Below the pieces are notes generated by a model. It saw only the letters and a list, made by a program, of their open reading frames with translations, had not been told where the DNA came from and did not search any database. DNA of 37,206 nt from Plantactinospora alkalitolerans (GTDB taxonomy: Bacteria; Actinomycetota; Actinomycetes; Mycobacteriales; Micromonosporaceae), in assembly GCF_015690345.1 (NCBI RefSeq), contig NZ_JADPUN010000054.1, forward strand, positions 1 to 37,206, in the 5' to 3' direction. Below, in pieces: positions 6,537 through 14,824 of the stretch; the first letter of the stretch is position 1, and each line of letters begins with the position of its first letter. The translations under genes were made by a program, and so were the position numbers.

Positions 6537-7743
6537 CACGCCGCCCGCACAGCCAGACGGGGACGGTGCGAACGGTTCCGACACCGCGGTCGGCACGCCG
6601 GTTCGGCAGGTGCTGCTCAAAATCCACAGTCGATGCAACCTGGCCTGCGACTACTGCTACGTCTACCAGCACGTGGACCAGACCTGGCGGGACCGGCCCA
6701 GGACCATGTCCCGTGCGGTCGTCGACCTGGCGGCCAACCGGATCGGCGAACACGCGCGGCAGCATGGAGTCGACCGCGTCACGGTCATCCTGCACGGCGG
6801 CGAACCACTGCTGGCCGGTCGGGAGCTCGTCGGTCACGTCGCGCGGAGCGTCCGCGCGGCCGTTCCGGCCGGCACCGTGGTCGACCTGCGGGTGCAGACG
6901 AACGGGGTACTGCTGGACGAGACGTTCCTCGACCTGTTCGACCGGTACGACATCCGGGTCGGGGTCAGCCTGGACGGTCCGGAGGCGGCCAACGACCGAC
7001 ACCGCGTCTTCGCTGGTGGACAGGGCAGCCACCGGGCGGTCGCGGAGGCGTTGGAGCGGCTCAACCAGCACCACTACCGGCACCTCTACGGCGGGATCCT
7101 CTGCACGATCAACCTGGAGAACGACCCGCTCGACGTGTACCGGAGCCTGCTGGCGTTCGCACCGCCCCGGATGGACTTCCTGCTGCCGCACGGGAACTGG
7201 ACGACACCACCACCCGGCCGGCGGACCGACAGCGCCGACACGCCGTACGCCGACTGGCTCGTTCCGGTCTTCGACGAGTGGTTCGCCAGCCGGCCGCAAC
7301 GGACCGGAGTACGACTCTTCGAGTCGTTGATCGACCTGCTGCTCGGCGGGTCGAGCGGCAGCGAGGTGGTGGGGCTCAGCCCGAGCGACCTGATCACGGT
7401 GGAGACCGACGGCGCGATCGAACAGGGCGACGCGTTGAAGACGACCGAGGAGGGCATGGCGGCCACCGGCCTGCACGTCCGGTCGTCCACGTTCGACGAG
7501 GCGATCGCCCAGCCAGCCTTCCGGGCCCGCCAGTCCGGCCTGGCGGGACTCGCGGCCACCTGCCGGGCATGTCCGCTGGTCCAGGTCTGCGGAGGCGGTC
7601 TGTACGCCCACCGCTACCACGCCACGAACGGGTTCGACAATCCCTCGGTCTACTGCCCGGACCTGACCGCGCTGATCACCCACATCCGTGGCCGGCTGAA
7701 CACGGAACTGGCCGTCCTGCGAGCGGTTCCTCAGGCTGGCTGA
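6481..7743 (+). CDS. fxsB: FxsB-type radical SAM/SPASM peptide maturase (cyclophane-forming)
   Basis: A 420-residue radical SAM enzyme. The 4Fe-4S motif CNLACDYC uses Cys52, Cys56 and Cys59; the SAM-binding GGEP motif is at 106-109; an auxiliary-cluster region holds Cys361, Cys364, Cys370 and Cys392 in CRACPLVQVCGGG and GFDNPSVYC, typical of FxsB. FxsB enzymes join the aromatic ring of the C-terminal Phe of FxsA to the beta carbon of the residue two positions on. Here that would be Phe55-Asn57. The start ATG 6481 overlaps the last 56 bases of fxsA in a different frame. The first 40 residues are low-complexity and precede the TIM barrel. At 420 residues it is the short form without a fused HExxH domain; a separate HExxH gene lies at 19618-21480. 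It converges on fxsT1 with only four bases between the stops. Confidence 0.93.
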   Translation: MRPSGIPGTPWRRSTTTSDTPPAQPDGDGANGSDTAVGTPVRQVLLKIHSRCNLACDYCYVYQHVDQTWRDRPRTMSRAVVDLAANRIGEHARQHGVDRVTVILHGGEPLLAGRELVGHVARSVRAAVPAGTVVDLRVQTNGVLLDETFLDLFDRYDIRVGVSLDGPEAANDRHRVFAGGQGSHRAVAEALERLNQHHYRHLYGGILCTINLENDPLDVYRSLLAFAPPRMDFLLPHGNWTTPPPGRRTDSADTPYADWLVPVFDEWFASRPQRTGVRLFESLIDLLLGGSSGSEVVGLSPSDLITVETDGAIEQGDALKTTEEGMAATGLHVRSSTFDEAIAQPAFRARQSGLAGLAATCRACPLVQVCGGGLYAHRYHATNGFDNPSVYCPDLTALITHIRGRLNTELAVLRAVPQAG

Positions 7744-7747
7744 CGGC

Positions 7748-10700
7748 TCAGAACTGCAGGAGGTCGATCTCGCACTCCGCCCGGTCCTTGGCCAGGATCG
7801 TCGCGGTGAGCGGATGCTCCCGGCCGATGCCACGGGTCGCCCGCGCGACCAGGTCGGCGCGGAAGTCCGCCAACCCGCCGAGGTCGTCCACCGCCGCCCG
7901 ACTCGCCGCCAGGTTGCACCCGGCGGTCAACAGATCCGGATGCGTGTCCCGGAAGATGCCGGCCATTACGTCGTACGCCTCTCGCTCCAGTTCCAGCGCC
8001 GCCGCTGGATCGCCGAGGGCGAACCGGACGTTCGCGGCGATGACCAGGCACTGCAGGGTGTACGGGTGCGCGTCGCCCAGAGCGGCCCGCATCCCGTCGA
8101 GCGCGGCGTCGACCTCCCGGGTCGCGGTGTCCAACTCACCGTTGCGGCGCAGGTAGATGGCGAGGTTTCCGCGGAGGGCCAGCACGAACGGATGGCTCCG
8201 GGGAAGGACGTCCTGCTGCTTCTGGACGACGTTCCAGCCGAGCTCCAGTGCCTCCACCTGGTTGCCCAGTGCGGACAGGGTCAGCGCGAGGGTGTTGGCG
8301 CAGGCGAGCCGGTCCGGGTTGGTTGCCGAGCGGGTCGCCAGGTAGTTCGCGTGGGTGGTCCGGGCCAGGTTCAGTGCGGCGTCCAGCTGACCCAGCCGCC
8401 GGAGGGTGGCAGCGAGTTCGACCAGGGTACGCAGGGTCGACACGTGATGGTCGCCGTGCACCTCGCGGTGCCCGGCAACGGCCGCCTCCAGGATGCGCCG
8501 AGAGGCGCGTAGGTCACCGGAGAGCCGGAGTACCCGGCCATAGCTCGTCGCCGAGAACAGGGTGTCCGGGAAACGCTCGCCAAGCACCCGGCGACGATCC
8601 TGGTAGGCCTGCTCGTGCAGGCGTTGGGCATCCCGGTAGACGCCGAGGAGTTCCAGGGCAACGGCCAGGTTGTTCCTGGCCCGGAGGGTCCGGCGGTGTT
8701 CCGGACCGAACAGCTCGATCGACTGGCGCAGGCCCTCCGAGTTCAGATCGCGGGCCCGGGTGAAGCTACCCGCGCTCCACAGGTCGGCGGCGAGCCCGGC
8801 CACGGACAGCAGGGCGTACTCGTGCTGGACCCCCACGGTCCGAAGGAGCCCTTCATGGGCCTCCTCGCTCAGCCGCAGTGCCTCTTCGTACCTGGCCTGC
8901 GGGCGTAGGACGTTGGCGAGGAAGATCTTCCCGGCCAGTACTCTCAGGTCGTCCTCCGGGAACCTCTCCTCCCAGACGTCGAGTGCCGACCGCAGCAGTT
9001 CCGCGCTCGCGGCGAAGTCGCCCCGGCGGTAGAGGTACCGCCCGATGTCGAGAACGAGCTGGCGGACGCCGTCGTCAGTCGACGTGTACGCCTGGACGGG
9101 GACGACGTGCGGCCACAGCCCGGCGAAGGTCGGCCAATTGCCGGGCAGGTGGGGGTCGCCGGGATTGGCGGAGGCCAGGATCTGGTGCACGTGTCGCCGA
9201 TGCCGCTCCGCGAGTTCGTCGGGCAGGCTCTGCTGGATCACCTCCGACATGAGCCGGTGCAGTTGGGCGCCGTGTGTCGGATCGAAGGTGGCGAGGGCGT
9301 AGCGCTGGGCCTGCTCGACCACGCCGGCGAAGTTGCTGTCGTCCCGCAGCGTCGTGTCCTCGCCGGCCACGATCTCGATCAGCCGTCGGCTGTAGAGCAG
9401 CGGGGCGGGGATCGGCTCCGGTCCGAAGAAGGCCAGTAGCTCCATGAGCCGAGCCCCCGCCGGTTTCTCGTCGCGGAGCCGGTCGAGGGAGAGCAGCCAG
9501 GTCGCCGGCCCGGCCCGTTCGTACCCTGCGGGCAGGTTCTCGCCGAGCAGCCGGGTCAACTGGCTGTCGAGCAGCGTGAGGTACCGGTCGACCGGCATCC
9601 TGGTCGCCGCGAGCCACGAACCCGCCTGTTCGACGGCGAGGGGCAGGTCACCGAGGCGCCGGGCGACCTGCTCGGCATCCTGCGGGGTCAGCGCCGGAAT
9701 ACGGAGCCGGAGCAGTTCGATGCTCTCGTTCCGGTCGAACGGGCCGACCTCGATGAGCTTCTCGTGGCTGTCCCAGCCCGGACCTCGCGAGGTGACCAGG
9801 ACGTGCACCGCGCCGCCGGGCAGGACCCCGGCCAGATCTCCGGGATCTCCGGCGTTGTCGAAGACGAGCAACCATCGCCGGTCTGCGGGAGATCGCTCCA
9901 GGACGTCGAGCAGCAGCCTGATCCGGTCGTCGGTCGTCTCCGTGTCCGGTACCCGCAGTTCGTCGGCCAGGTCGACCAGGCCGGCCCGGGCCATGCTGGC
10001 CTGCGCCGCCGAGATCCACCACACGGCGTCGTAGTCGGCGGCGAAGCGGTGCGCGTACTCGGTGGCGATCTGGCTCTTGCCGACGCCCGCGATGCCGGTG
10101 AGGGTCAGCGGCGAGACCGGGCTCGGAGCGGACGACAGCTGGTCGCGGATCTGGGACAGCAGGTGGCGTCGGCCGGTGAAGCGGTTGTTGCGCAGCGGCA
10201 GCCGGGAGATCTGGGGCGGGGTGGGGAACCGTGGCGGGACGAGCCTTCCGGCGCCCTCGGGCTCGACGACCGGCCGGTTGAGCGTGGCCAGCAGGCCGGT
10301 GCGGGCACTCTCCGCCGGCATCCCGGACAACTCCAGCACCCCGAACCGTTCGAGCTCTTCCGGGGGCGGGGTGCCGTCCAGCGAGATGGTGAGCACGTTC
10401 GACCGGCCGCGTTCGGGTGCGGCCGTCGACCGCAGCACCCATTCCGTTATTTCCGTCGGCAGGTGGTACGAGGCGGAGAGCAGCACGGTGACCAGGTCGG
10501 CGGCCTCGGTCGGTGCCGGTTCGCCCGGTCCGCCCGGTCCCGGTTCCGTGACCTCCCGCAGGATCGTCGGCAGTCCGACCTCGGCCATCACCCCGGCGAC
10601 CCACTCGGCCCAGATCCGGTCCCTGGCCGCGTAACTGACCAGCGCCCGGGTCATCGCCCGGGGACGCGTCCGCTCGAACCGGGTCAGCCAGTGCCGCCGG

Positions 10701-11665
10701 GTCCCCTCCTCCAGCGGCGTGAGCGGGCGTACGAGGTCACCGCCGACGACGGCGGCCAACCGTTCGTACGCGGCCAGCAGCGTTGTCGGCTGCCGGGCCC
10801 GGTCACCGAACACCGCCAGGATCTCCTCGTACGCGTAGAACAGCTTGTACGGGATCTCCACTTCGGCCCAGTACCGCGCCTGGTCGTCCGCGTTCAGGTG
10901 GTCGAGGAACGGCGCGAACCGGAGCCAGGCGTAGTCCCGTCCGGCTTCGAGCTTGCTCTGCTCGCCGTCCTCGACCCGCATCGGCACGGGCAGGATCCGC
11001 ACGGGTTCGTTGGCCCGCAGGTTGCGGATGGACCGGGCGACCGCCACCGCGCCGTCGATGCTCTGGGTGCTGAGGGTGAAGCAGTTCAGCACCGTGTCCG
11101 GCAGCAGGACGGTGCAGATGCCGGCACTGTCGCTGAGCCCGGTGCGGCTGTCGATCAGGATGAAGTCGTAGTGGTCACGCAGGTTCTGCCGCAGTTCGGA
11201 CAGGAAGGCGGCACCGCCCAGCCGCTCGTAGAAACTGGGCCAGTCGAAGGTGCTCACCGTCGCCGAGTACGCCGGCCCCTGGCGCCCGGCCGGCAGCAGA
11301 TCGAGTTCCCCGCCGCCGCTGAACCGCCAGCCGAGGGAGACCGCGTAGCGAAGGACGTCCGGACCCGTCCTGGTCGCGGCCGCCCGCTGGCCGGCCCCCT
11401 GGACGACCGTCGCGGCGAAGTCCCGGACGAGGTCGATGACGCCGTCCGAGGCATGCAGTTGCGGGTCGTCGGCGAGCAGGGGGTGGAAGAAGCGGTGCAG
11501 TCCGGGCGACTCCAGGTCCCAGTCGACGGCGAGTACCCGGTGCCCGCTGCTCGCCAGGATCCAGGCGACGTTGGCCAGTGCCATCGTCCGCCCGGTGCCG
11601 CCCTTGTAGGAATAGAAGGTGATGATCTGCCCGGAAGATCGTCCCGAACCGGGTGTGGACGCCAT
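7748..11665 (-). CDS. FxsT copy 1: ParA-like, TIR-like, NB-ARC and TPR fusion protein of the FxSxx-COOH system
   Basis: A 1305-residue cytosolic protein in four parts. Residues about 12-330 are a ParA/MinD-like domain with a deviant Walker A (KGGTGRT, residues 21-27) and DWDLESPGLHR. Residues about 338-465 are a TIR-like domain (ALVSYAARDRIWAEWVA). Residues about 495-860 are an NB-ARC/STAND NTPase with P-loop GIAGVGKS (524-531), Walker B LLVFDNAGD and a GLPL-like LGDLPLAVEQAGSWL. The rest is kinesin-light-chain-like TPRs with a period of about 42 residues. This layout matches the FxSxx-COOH system TPR protein family, whose job is unknown; STAND proteins usually assemble on ligand binding. ATG 11665 is preceded by GGAGG within the 13-base gap after fxsC1. 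It is homologous along its whole length to the protein at 15642-19568. No BTAD or winged helix is present, so it is not an AfsR-type regulator. Confidence 0.9.
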   Translation of the reverse strand: MASTPGSGRSSGQIITFYSYKGGTGRTMALANVAWILASSGHRVLAVDWDLESPGLHRFFHPLLADDPQLHASDGVIDLVRDFAATVVQGAGQRAAATRTGPDVLRYAVSLGWRFSGGGELDLLPAGRQGPAYSATVSTFDWPSFYERLGGAAFLSELRQNLRDHYDFILIDSRTGLSDSAGICTVLLPDTVLNCFTLSTQSIDGAVAVARSIRNLRANEPVRILPVPMRVEDGEQSKLEAGRDYAWLRFAPFLDHLNADDQARYWAEVEIPYKLFYAYEEILAVFGDRARQPTTLLAAYERLAAVVGGDLVRPLTPLEEGTRRHWLTRFERTRPRAMTRALVSYAARDRIWAEWVAGVMAEVGLPTILREVTEPGPGGPGEPAPTEAADLVTVLLSASYHLPTEITEWVLRSTAAPERGRSNVLTISLDGTPPPEELERFGVLELSGMPAESARTGLLATLNRPVVEPEGAGRLVPPRFPTPPQISRLPLRNNRFTGRRHLLSQIRDQLSSAPSPVSPLTLTGIAGVGKSQIATEYAHRFAADYDAVWWISAAQASMARAGLVDLADELRVPDTETTDDRIRLLLDVLERSPADRRWLLVFDNAGDPGDLAGVLPGGAVHVLVTSRGPGWDSHEKLIEVGPFDRNESIELLRLRIPALTPQDAEQVARRLGDLPLAVEQAGSWLAATRMPVDRYLTLLDSQLTRLLGENLPAGYERAGPATWLLSLDRLRDEKPAGARLMELLAFFGPEPIPAPLLYSRRLIEIVAGEDTTLRDDSNFAGVVEQAQRYALATFDPTHGAQLHRLMSEVIQQSLPDELAERHRRHVHQILASANPGDPHLPGNWPTFAGLWPHVVPVQAYTSTDDGVRQLVLDIGRYLYRRGDFAASAELLRSALDVWEERFPEDDLRVLAGKIFLANVLRPQARYEEALRLSEEAHEGLLRTVGVQHEYALLSVAGLAADLWSAGSFTRARDLNSEGLRQSIELFGPEHRRTLRARNNLAVALELLGVYRDAQRLHEQAYQDRRRVLGERFPDTLFSATSYGRVLRLSGDLRASRRILEAAVAGHREVHGDHHVSTLRTLVELAATLRRLGQLDAALNLARTTHANYLATRSATNPDRLACANTLALTLSALGNQVEALELGWNVVQKQQDVLPRSHPFVLALRGNLAIYLRRNGELDTATREVDAALDGMRAALGDAHPYTLQCLVIAANVRFALGDPAAALELEREAYDVMAGIFRDTHPDLLTAGCNLAASRAAVDDLGGLADFRADLVARATRGIGREHPLTATILAKDRAECEIDLLQF

Positions 11666-11678
11666 CCCAGCCTCCTGC

Positions 11679-12941
11679 TCAGGGTCCTTCGAGAATTGGT
11701 CGGGTACGCCTCGGTGTCGAGGTCTCGGTGTCGGGTGCGGCGGCGCGGGCGAAGACCCGGTTGCGGGCAACCTCGAGGACCACCTGAAGGTCCTCGTCGA
11801 AGGACCGGTGCGTCAGGATGTCCGCCCGGTAGGCGAGTGGCTCCCCGCTCGCCACCCGGTGCAGCATGACGCTGCGCAGCCCGTCGGAGAGTCGTCGCCA
11901 GTTCTGGTGCGTCTCGTGATCCTCGTGGTTTCGCGGAATCATCGCGGCGGTGGCGGGAGCCTGCTGGATCTCCTGTTCGGCCAGGGCCTGCCGGTAGTCG
12001 TCGAGCTGTGTCACCCAGGCGTCGACGAGGAGTACCACGATCGAGTCGCCGCCCGGGGACGTGTCGGCTCCGGGCGGCAGCGGCAGGGACGACACGTCCG
12101 AACTCAGGCCGCGCCTGGCGGCGACCGCACGGGCGAAGCTGGCCAGGGACTCCGGAAGTGCCGGCAGGTAGGGGGCCCAGTCGAGCGGGGCCGCGCCGTA
12201 GAAGTGCAGATCCTGCCGGATCGTGCTGGCCTCCTGCTGACTGGGCGCGGCGATCACGAAGTGGACGTGGTCGGATCGAGGACGGAGGCGGGGCTCGTCC
12301 GCCGGCGGAGGGCTGGTCCCGGCGGTGCCGTGAAAGGCGCTCCTGAGGCCGTGGAAGTCGATCCTGGGGTTGTTCGGCAGTGGCTCCAGCGCGTTGGAGG
12401 CGGCATTGTCCACGATCCGGTCGGCGAGGATGCTTATCGCCTCGATGTACTCGTCCTCGTTGCGGCGCAGCCGCATCAGTTGGCGCAGTCCGTCCCGCCG
12501 GTAGGCGTCGCTGAACACGTCGCGGTCGTACTGCACGTCCTGCACCGCGTCGGGTATCTGGCGGGGCGGTAACCAGAGGACCGGCAGCAGCGCGGCCGAG
12601 CGGGTCTCGTTCGTCTCCTCGTGCTGGCGCACGCGTTCGGCGAACAACTGCCATTCCCGGCCACAGGGTTCGCTGGCGAAGTATCGGGGTGAGAAGAGCG
12701 CCAGGAAGGAGCAGGCGGTGGAGAGGGCGTCGACCAGGTCCGCCGACCAGGTCGCGCCGATCTCGATGCTGGTCTTGTCGAAGAAGCCGACCTCGGAGCC
12801 GCTCGCCAGCCCCGCGCGGACCCGGACTTCGGCGCAGAGATCCTTGTAGAACCGCTCGACGTACGGGTCGTCGTCGCTGCGCGCGTAGCTGAGGAAGAAA
12901 TGCAGGCGGCGAGGGCCTCCGGGCTGTTGCGGCGCGGTCAC
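11679..12941 (-). CDS. fxsC: FxsC copy 1: TIR-like protein with FxsC C-terminal domain
   Basis: A 420-residue protein. Residues about 13-150 are TIR-like: LHFFLSYARSDDDPYVERFY, LALFSPRYFASEPCGREW, with a CxxE glutamate in the place of the catalytic Glu of TIR NAD hydrolases. The C-terminal half (HVHFVIAAPSQQEASTIRQD, IVVLLVDAWVTQLDDYRQAL, ARNRVFARAA) is the FxsC domain found only with FxSxx-COOH systems. The last residues are RPILEGP, almost the same tail as the second FxsC (RPILQGP). The start GTG 12941 is chosen because it immediately precedes the TIR strand; an ATG further up adds 32 or so residues in lower-GC sequence and is less likely. It is in an operon with fxsT1, 13 bases downstream. 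Function is unknown; NAD-derived signalling is an inference from the TIR fold. Confidence 0.88.
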   Translation of the reverse strand: MTAPQQPGGPRRLHFFLSYARSDDDPYVERFYKDLCAEVRVRAGLASGSEVGFFDKTSIEIGATWSADLVDALSTACSFLALFSPRYFASEPCGREWQLFAERVRQHEETNETRSAALLPVLWLPPRQIPDAVQDVQYDRDVFSDAYRRDGLRQLMRLRRNEDEYIEAISILADRIVDNAASNALEPLPNNPRIDFHGLRSAFHGTAGTSPPPADEPRLRPRSDHVHFVIAAPSQQEASTIRQDLHFYGAAPLDWAPYLPALPESLASFARAVAARRGLSSDVSSLPLPPGADTSPGGDSIVVLLVDAWVTQLDDYRQALAEQEIQQAPATAAMIPRNHEDHETHQNWRRLSDGLRSVMLHRVASGEPLAYRADILTHRSFDEDLQVVLEVARNRVFARAAAPDTETSTPRRTRPILEGP

Positions 12942-13413
12942 CCGAACAACCCCCGTCTCGCCGGCGGAAGAATCACGATGCGGATGCGACGGCCGACGAC
13001 CGAACATCCGCACAGACATGATGCACGCTTCGGGCACGATTGCGTAGTGATTGGGTTACGGGATAGATTGGTGCGATCACTGGGGACTCGATAAAGCGGC
13101 GCTGACCTGGCACGATTCATATTGTGCAGTTGAGTTGATCAGTTACGTGCGGCCATGCGCTAGTAAGGAGGTTGACGCCTCTGGCGATGCGTCCGGAGCC
13201 AACGGAGGGCAGTGTGCGCTGTGGACGACGCACAATCTTTCATTGCGCGTTGACCTGCGCATACCGATGGGGTGCGGTGACACGCAGGCGCAGTGCCTTG
13301 CGGCTGGCCCGTTGGTACCCCCAGAATGGGACCGCTGTCCCGACGGGGCCTCTTTGCGCAACGCGATCTAGGAAGCTCGACCGCATGATCCGTCCCCGCG
13401 GGAGGAGGAGCTG
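12942..13413. promoter_or_regulatory. Divergent control region between the two FxsC/FxsT modules
   Basis: These 472 bases lie between oppositely transcribed fxsC genes and are visibly less GC-rich than the flanking genes, with patches such as TGCGTAGTGATTGGGTTACG and ATTCATATTGTGCAGTTGAG. They should hold promoters in both directions. TTGCGT with a later TAGATT, and TTGACC near 13250, are weak candidates only. The ribosome site of the right-hand gene, GGAGGAGGAG at 13401-13410, is very strong. Open frames here use rare starts and have poor codon bias, and I do not call a gene. Confidence 0.6.
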
Positions 13414-14601
13414 TTGACGCAGTTCTTCCTGAGCCGTGCCGCGGGTGACGACGACAGCTACGCGATCCGCTTCTTCCAGGATCTGTCGGCCAGGGTCAGG
13501 GCAATCTCGGGTGTGGACGGCGAGGTCGGCTTCGTCGAATCGGCTGACAATGACAGCCGTTCACCCTGGTCCGCACCGGTCCGCAACGCTCTGGCCGGCT
13601 GCCAGGCGTTCGTCGCGCTCTGCTCGCCGCGCTACTTTCTCAGCGAGCGCTGCGGACGCGAGTGGTGGATCTTCGCCGATCGGCTCGAGCGGTACGCGAA
13701 GCAGACCGGCCAGCACCCTCCGGCGCTGCTGTCGGTCCTCTGGTCCGGCGGCAGCGGCATGGACGGCGCACCCGGCGAGGGCGGTGAGGCGGTTCGGCAG
13801 CTCATCCGACTGCGCAGCCACCGACCGCGGTACGAGGCGCTGCTGACCACATTGGCCACGCAGATCGTCCGCACCGTCGAGGAGCACCGCATCCCGTCGG
13901 CCAGTCCCAACTTCGATCCGGAGAACGTGCCGAGCGCCTTCGACTACGCGGGGATGGAGTCCACGATCCAGACGCCCTCGGCCAAGGAACTGGCCGAGGG
14001 CGCCACGCAGCAGGTGCACTTCATCGTTGCGGCAGGCACGCGTGCCGAGATGGGTGCGGTCCGCGACGACACCCGTTTCTACGGTGACCGGGGACAGGAC
14101 TGGGCCGCGTACCGGCCGGCGTTGTCGGGCCCGCTCGTCGCGCATGCCCGTACGCTCGCCGCCGAGCGTCTCTTCCGGTCGGACGTCATCGACCTCGACG
14201 ATCTGCCCGCACGTCTTGACCAGGCCCGCAGGAACAACGAGATCGTCGTCCTGCTGGTCGACGCCTGGATCACGAAGCTCGCCGCCTACCGGCGGATACT
14301 CGCCGAGTTCGACGATCGGACGGATTCGAGTGTCGCGGTGCTGGCGCCGGCCAACGGGACCGACGCGGAGACGGTCCGGCACAGCGGTGAGCTTCGGGCC
14401 GGGCTGGCCCAGACCTTTCCGCACAATCTCGCGCGCGGGGACCAACTGGTCCGTATCGAGATCGACAGCCCCGAATCATTCGAGATCGACCTCGTGTCGG
14501 CGCTGGAGGAGGCGCAGAATCGCATCTTCAGCCGTGGACGGGTCTTCCGCAGGCCGGTCCAGGACGCTCCGGCCGCCCGACCCATCCTGCAAGGTCCGTG
14601 A
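13414..14601 (+). CDS. fxsC: FxsC copy 2: TIR-like protein with FxsC C-terminal domain
   Basis: A 395-residue homologue of the protein at 11679-12941. The TIR-like part (residues about 1-150) has TQFFLSRAAGDDDSYAIRFF, VALCSPRYFLSERCGREW with the CxxE glutamate, and DLSARVRA. The FxsC part has QVHFIVAAGTRAEMGAVRDD, IVVLLVDAWITKLAAYRRIL and ALEEAQNRIFSRG, ending in RPILQGP. The start is TTG at 13414, set by the GGAGGAGGAG ribosome site just upstream; no better ATG or GTG lies near. The canonical first-strand Ser-Tyr of TIR domains reads Ser-Arg here, a possible loss in the nucleotide pocket. It heads the right-hand module (fxsC2, TIR protein, fxsT2), transcribed away from the left-hand one. Confidence 0.88.
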   Translation: MTQFFLSRAAGDDDSYAIRFFQDLSARVRAISGVDGEVGFVESADNDSRSPWSAPVRNALAGCQAFVALCSPRYFLSERCGREWWIFADRLERYAKQTGQHPPALLSVLWSGGSGMDGAPGEGGEAVRQLIRLRSHRPRYEALLTTLATQIVRTVEEHRIPSASPNFDPENVPSAFDYAGMESTIQTPSAKELAEGATQQVHFIVAAGTRAEMGAVRDDTRFYGDRGQDWAAYRPALSGPLVAHARTLAAERLFRSDVIDLDDLPARLDQARRNNEIVVLLVDAWITKLAAYRRILAEFDDRTDSSVAVLAPANGTDAETVRHSGELRAGLAQTFPHNLARGDQLVRIEIDSPESFEIDLVSALEEAQNRIFSRGRVFRRPVQDAPAARPILQGP

Positions 14602-14665
14602 CGGATCATTGATGTCTCCGTCCACGATGATCCGCTATTCGTCGCCCGTGGTCCGACGACACAGT

Positions 14666-14687
14666 CGGCCCGGGCCCGTCCGGGCCG
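14666..14687 (+). terminator. Hairpin after fxsC copy 2
   Basis: CGGCCCGG and CCGGGCCG form a perfect 8-bp GC stem with a 6-base loop, 65 bases beyond the stop. There is no T tract, as is usual in actinomycetes. It would separate fxsC2 from the next gene, which has its own candidate -10 at 14705-14710. Confidence 0.5.
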
Positions 14688-14704
14688 GGCGTGCGCGGTC
14701 CTCC

Positions 14705-14710
14705 TACAAT
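14705..14710 (+). promoter_or_regulatory. Possible -10 element TACAAT for the TIR/fxsT2 operon
   Basis: TACAAT is a close match to an actinobacterial -10 and is followed within 20 bases by the dyad GTATG-N5-CATAC (14725-14739), a possible operator. A recognisable -35 is absent. The start codon is 115 bases downstream. Confidence 0.35.
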
Positions 14711-14824
14711 GAGCGTGACTCGCGTATGTTGCGCATACTGGAAACTTCTCGTCGTGCGGCGATCCCCCACTCCGGTGTCGATCGGATATCCCGTTGCGTA
14801 CGACGTGGGGTCCGGGGAGGGCCG

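Noticed and set aside
7748-11665. FxsT as an AfsR/SARP-type transcription activator
   Set aside because: NB-ARC plus TPR is shared, but there is no N-terminal winged helix or BTAD domain; a ParA-like domain stands there instead.
9764-11869. A 701-codon plus-strand frame opposite FxsT copy 1
   Set aside because: Low-complexity Gly/Arg/Gln-rich translation with no motif; the minus strand carries intact P-loops and TPRs.
13051-13371. A 106-codon open frame between the two fxsC genes
   Set aside because: It starts at TTG without a ribosome site, its product (Trp- and Cys-rich) resembles no family, and its codon use is unlike the neighbours; better read as control region.
14027-14824. A longer start for the TIR-only protein, reaching back into fxsC copy 2
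   Set aside because: The upstream frame overlaps fxsC2 out of frame and gives Arg/Ser-rich sequence; GTG 14825 has its own ribosome site directly before the TIR strand.
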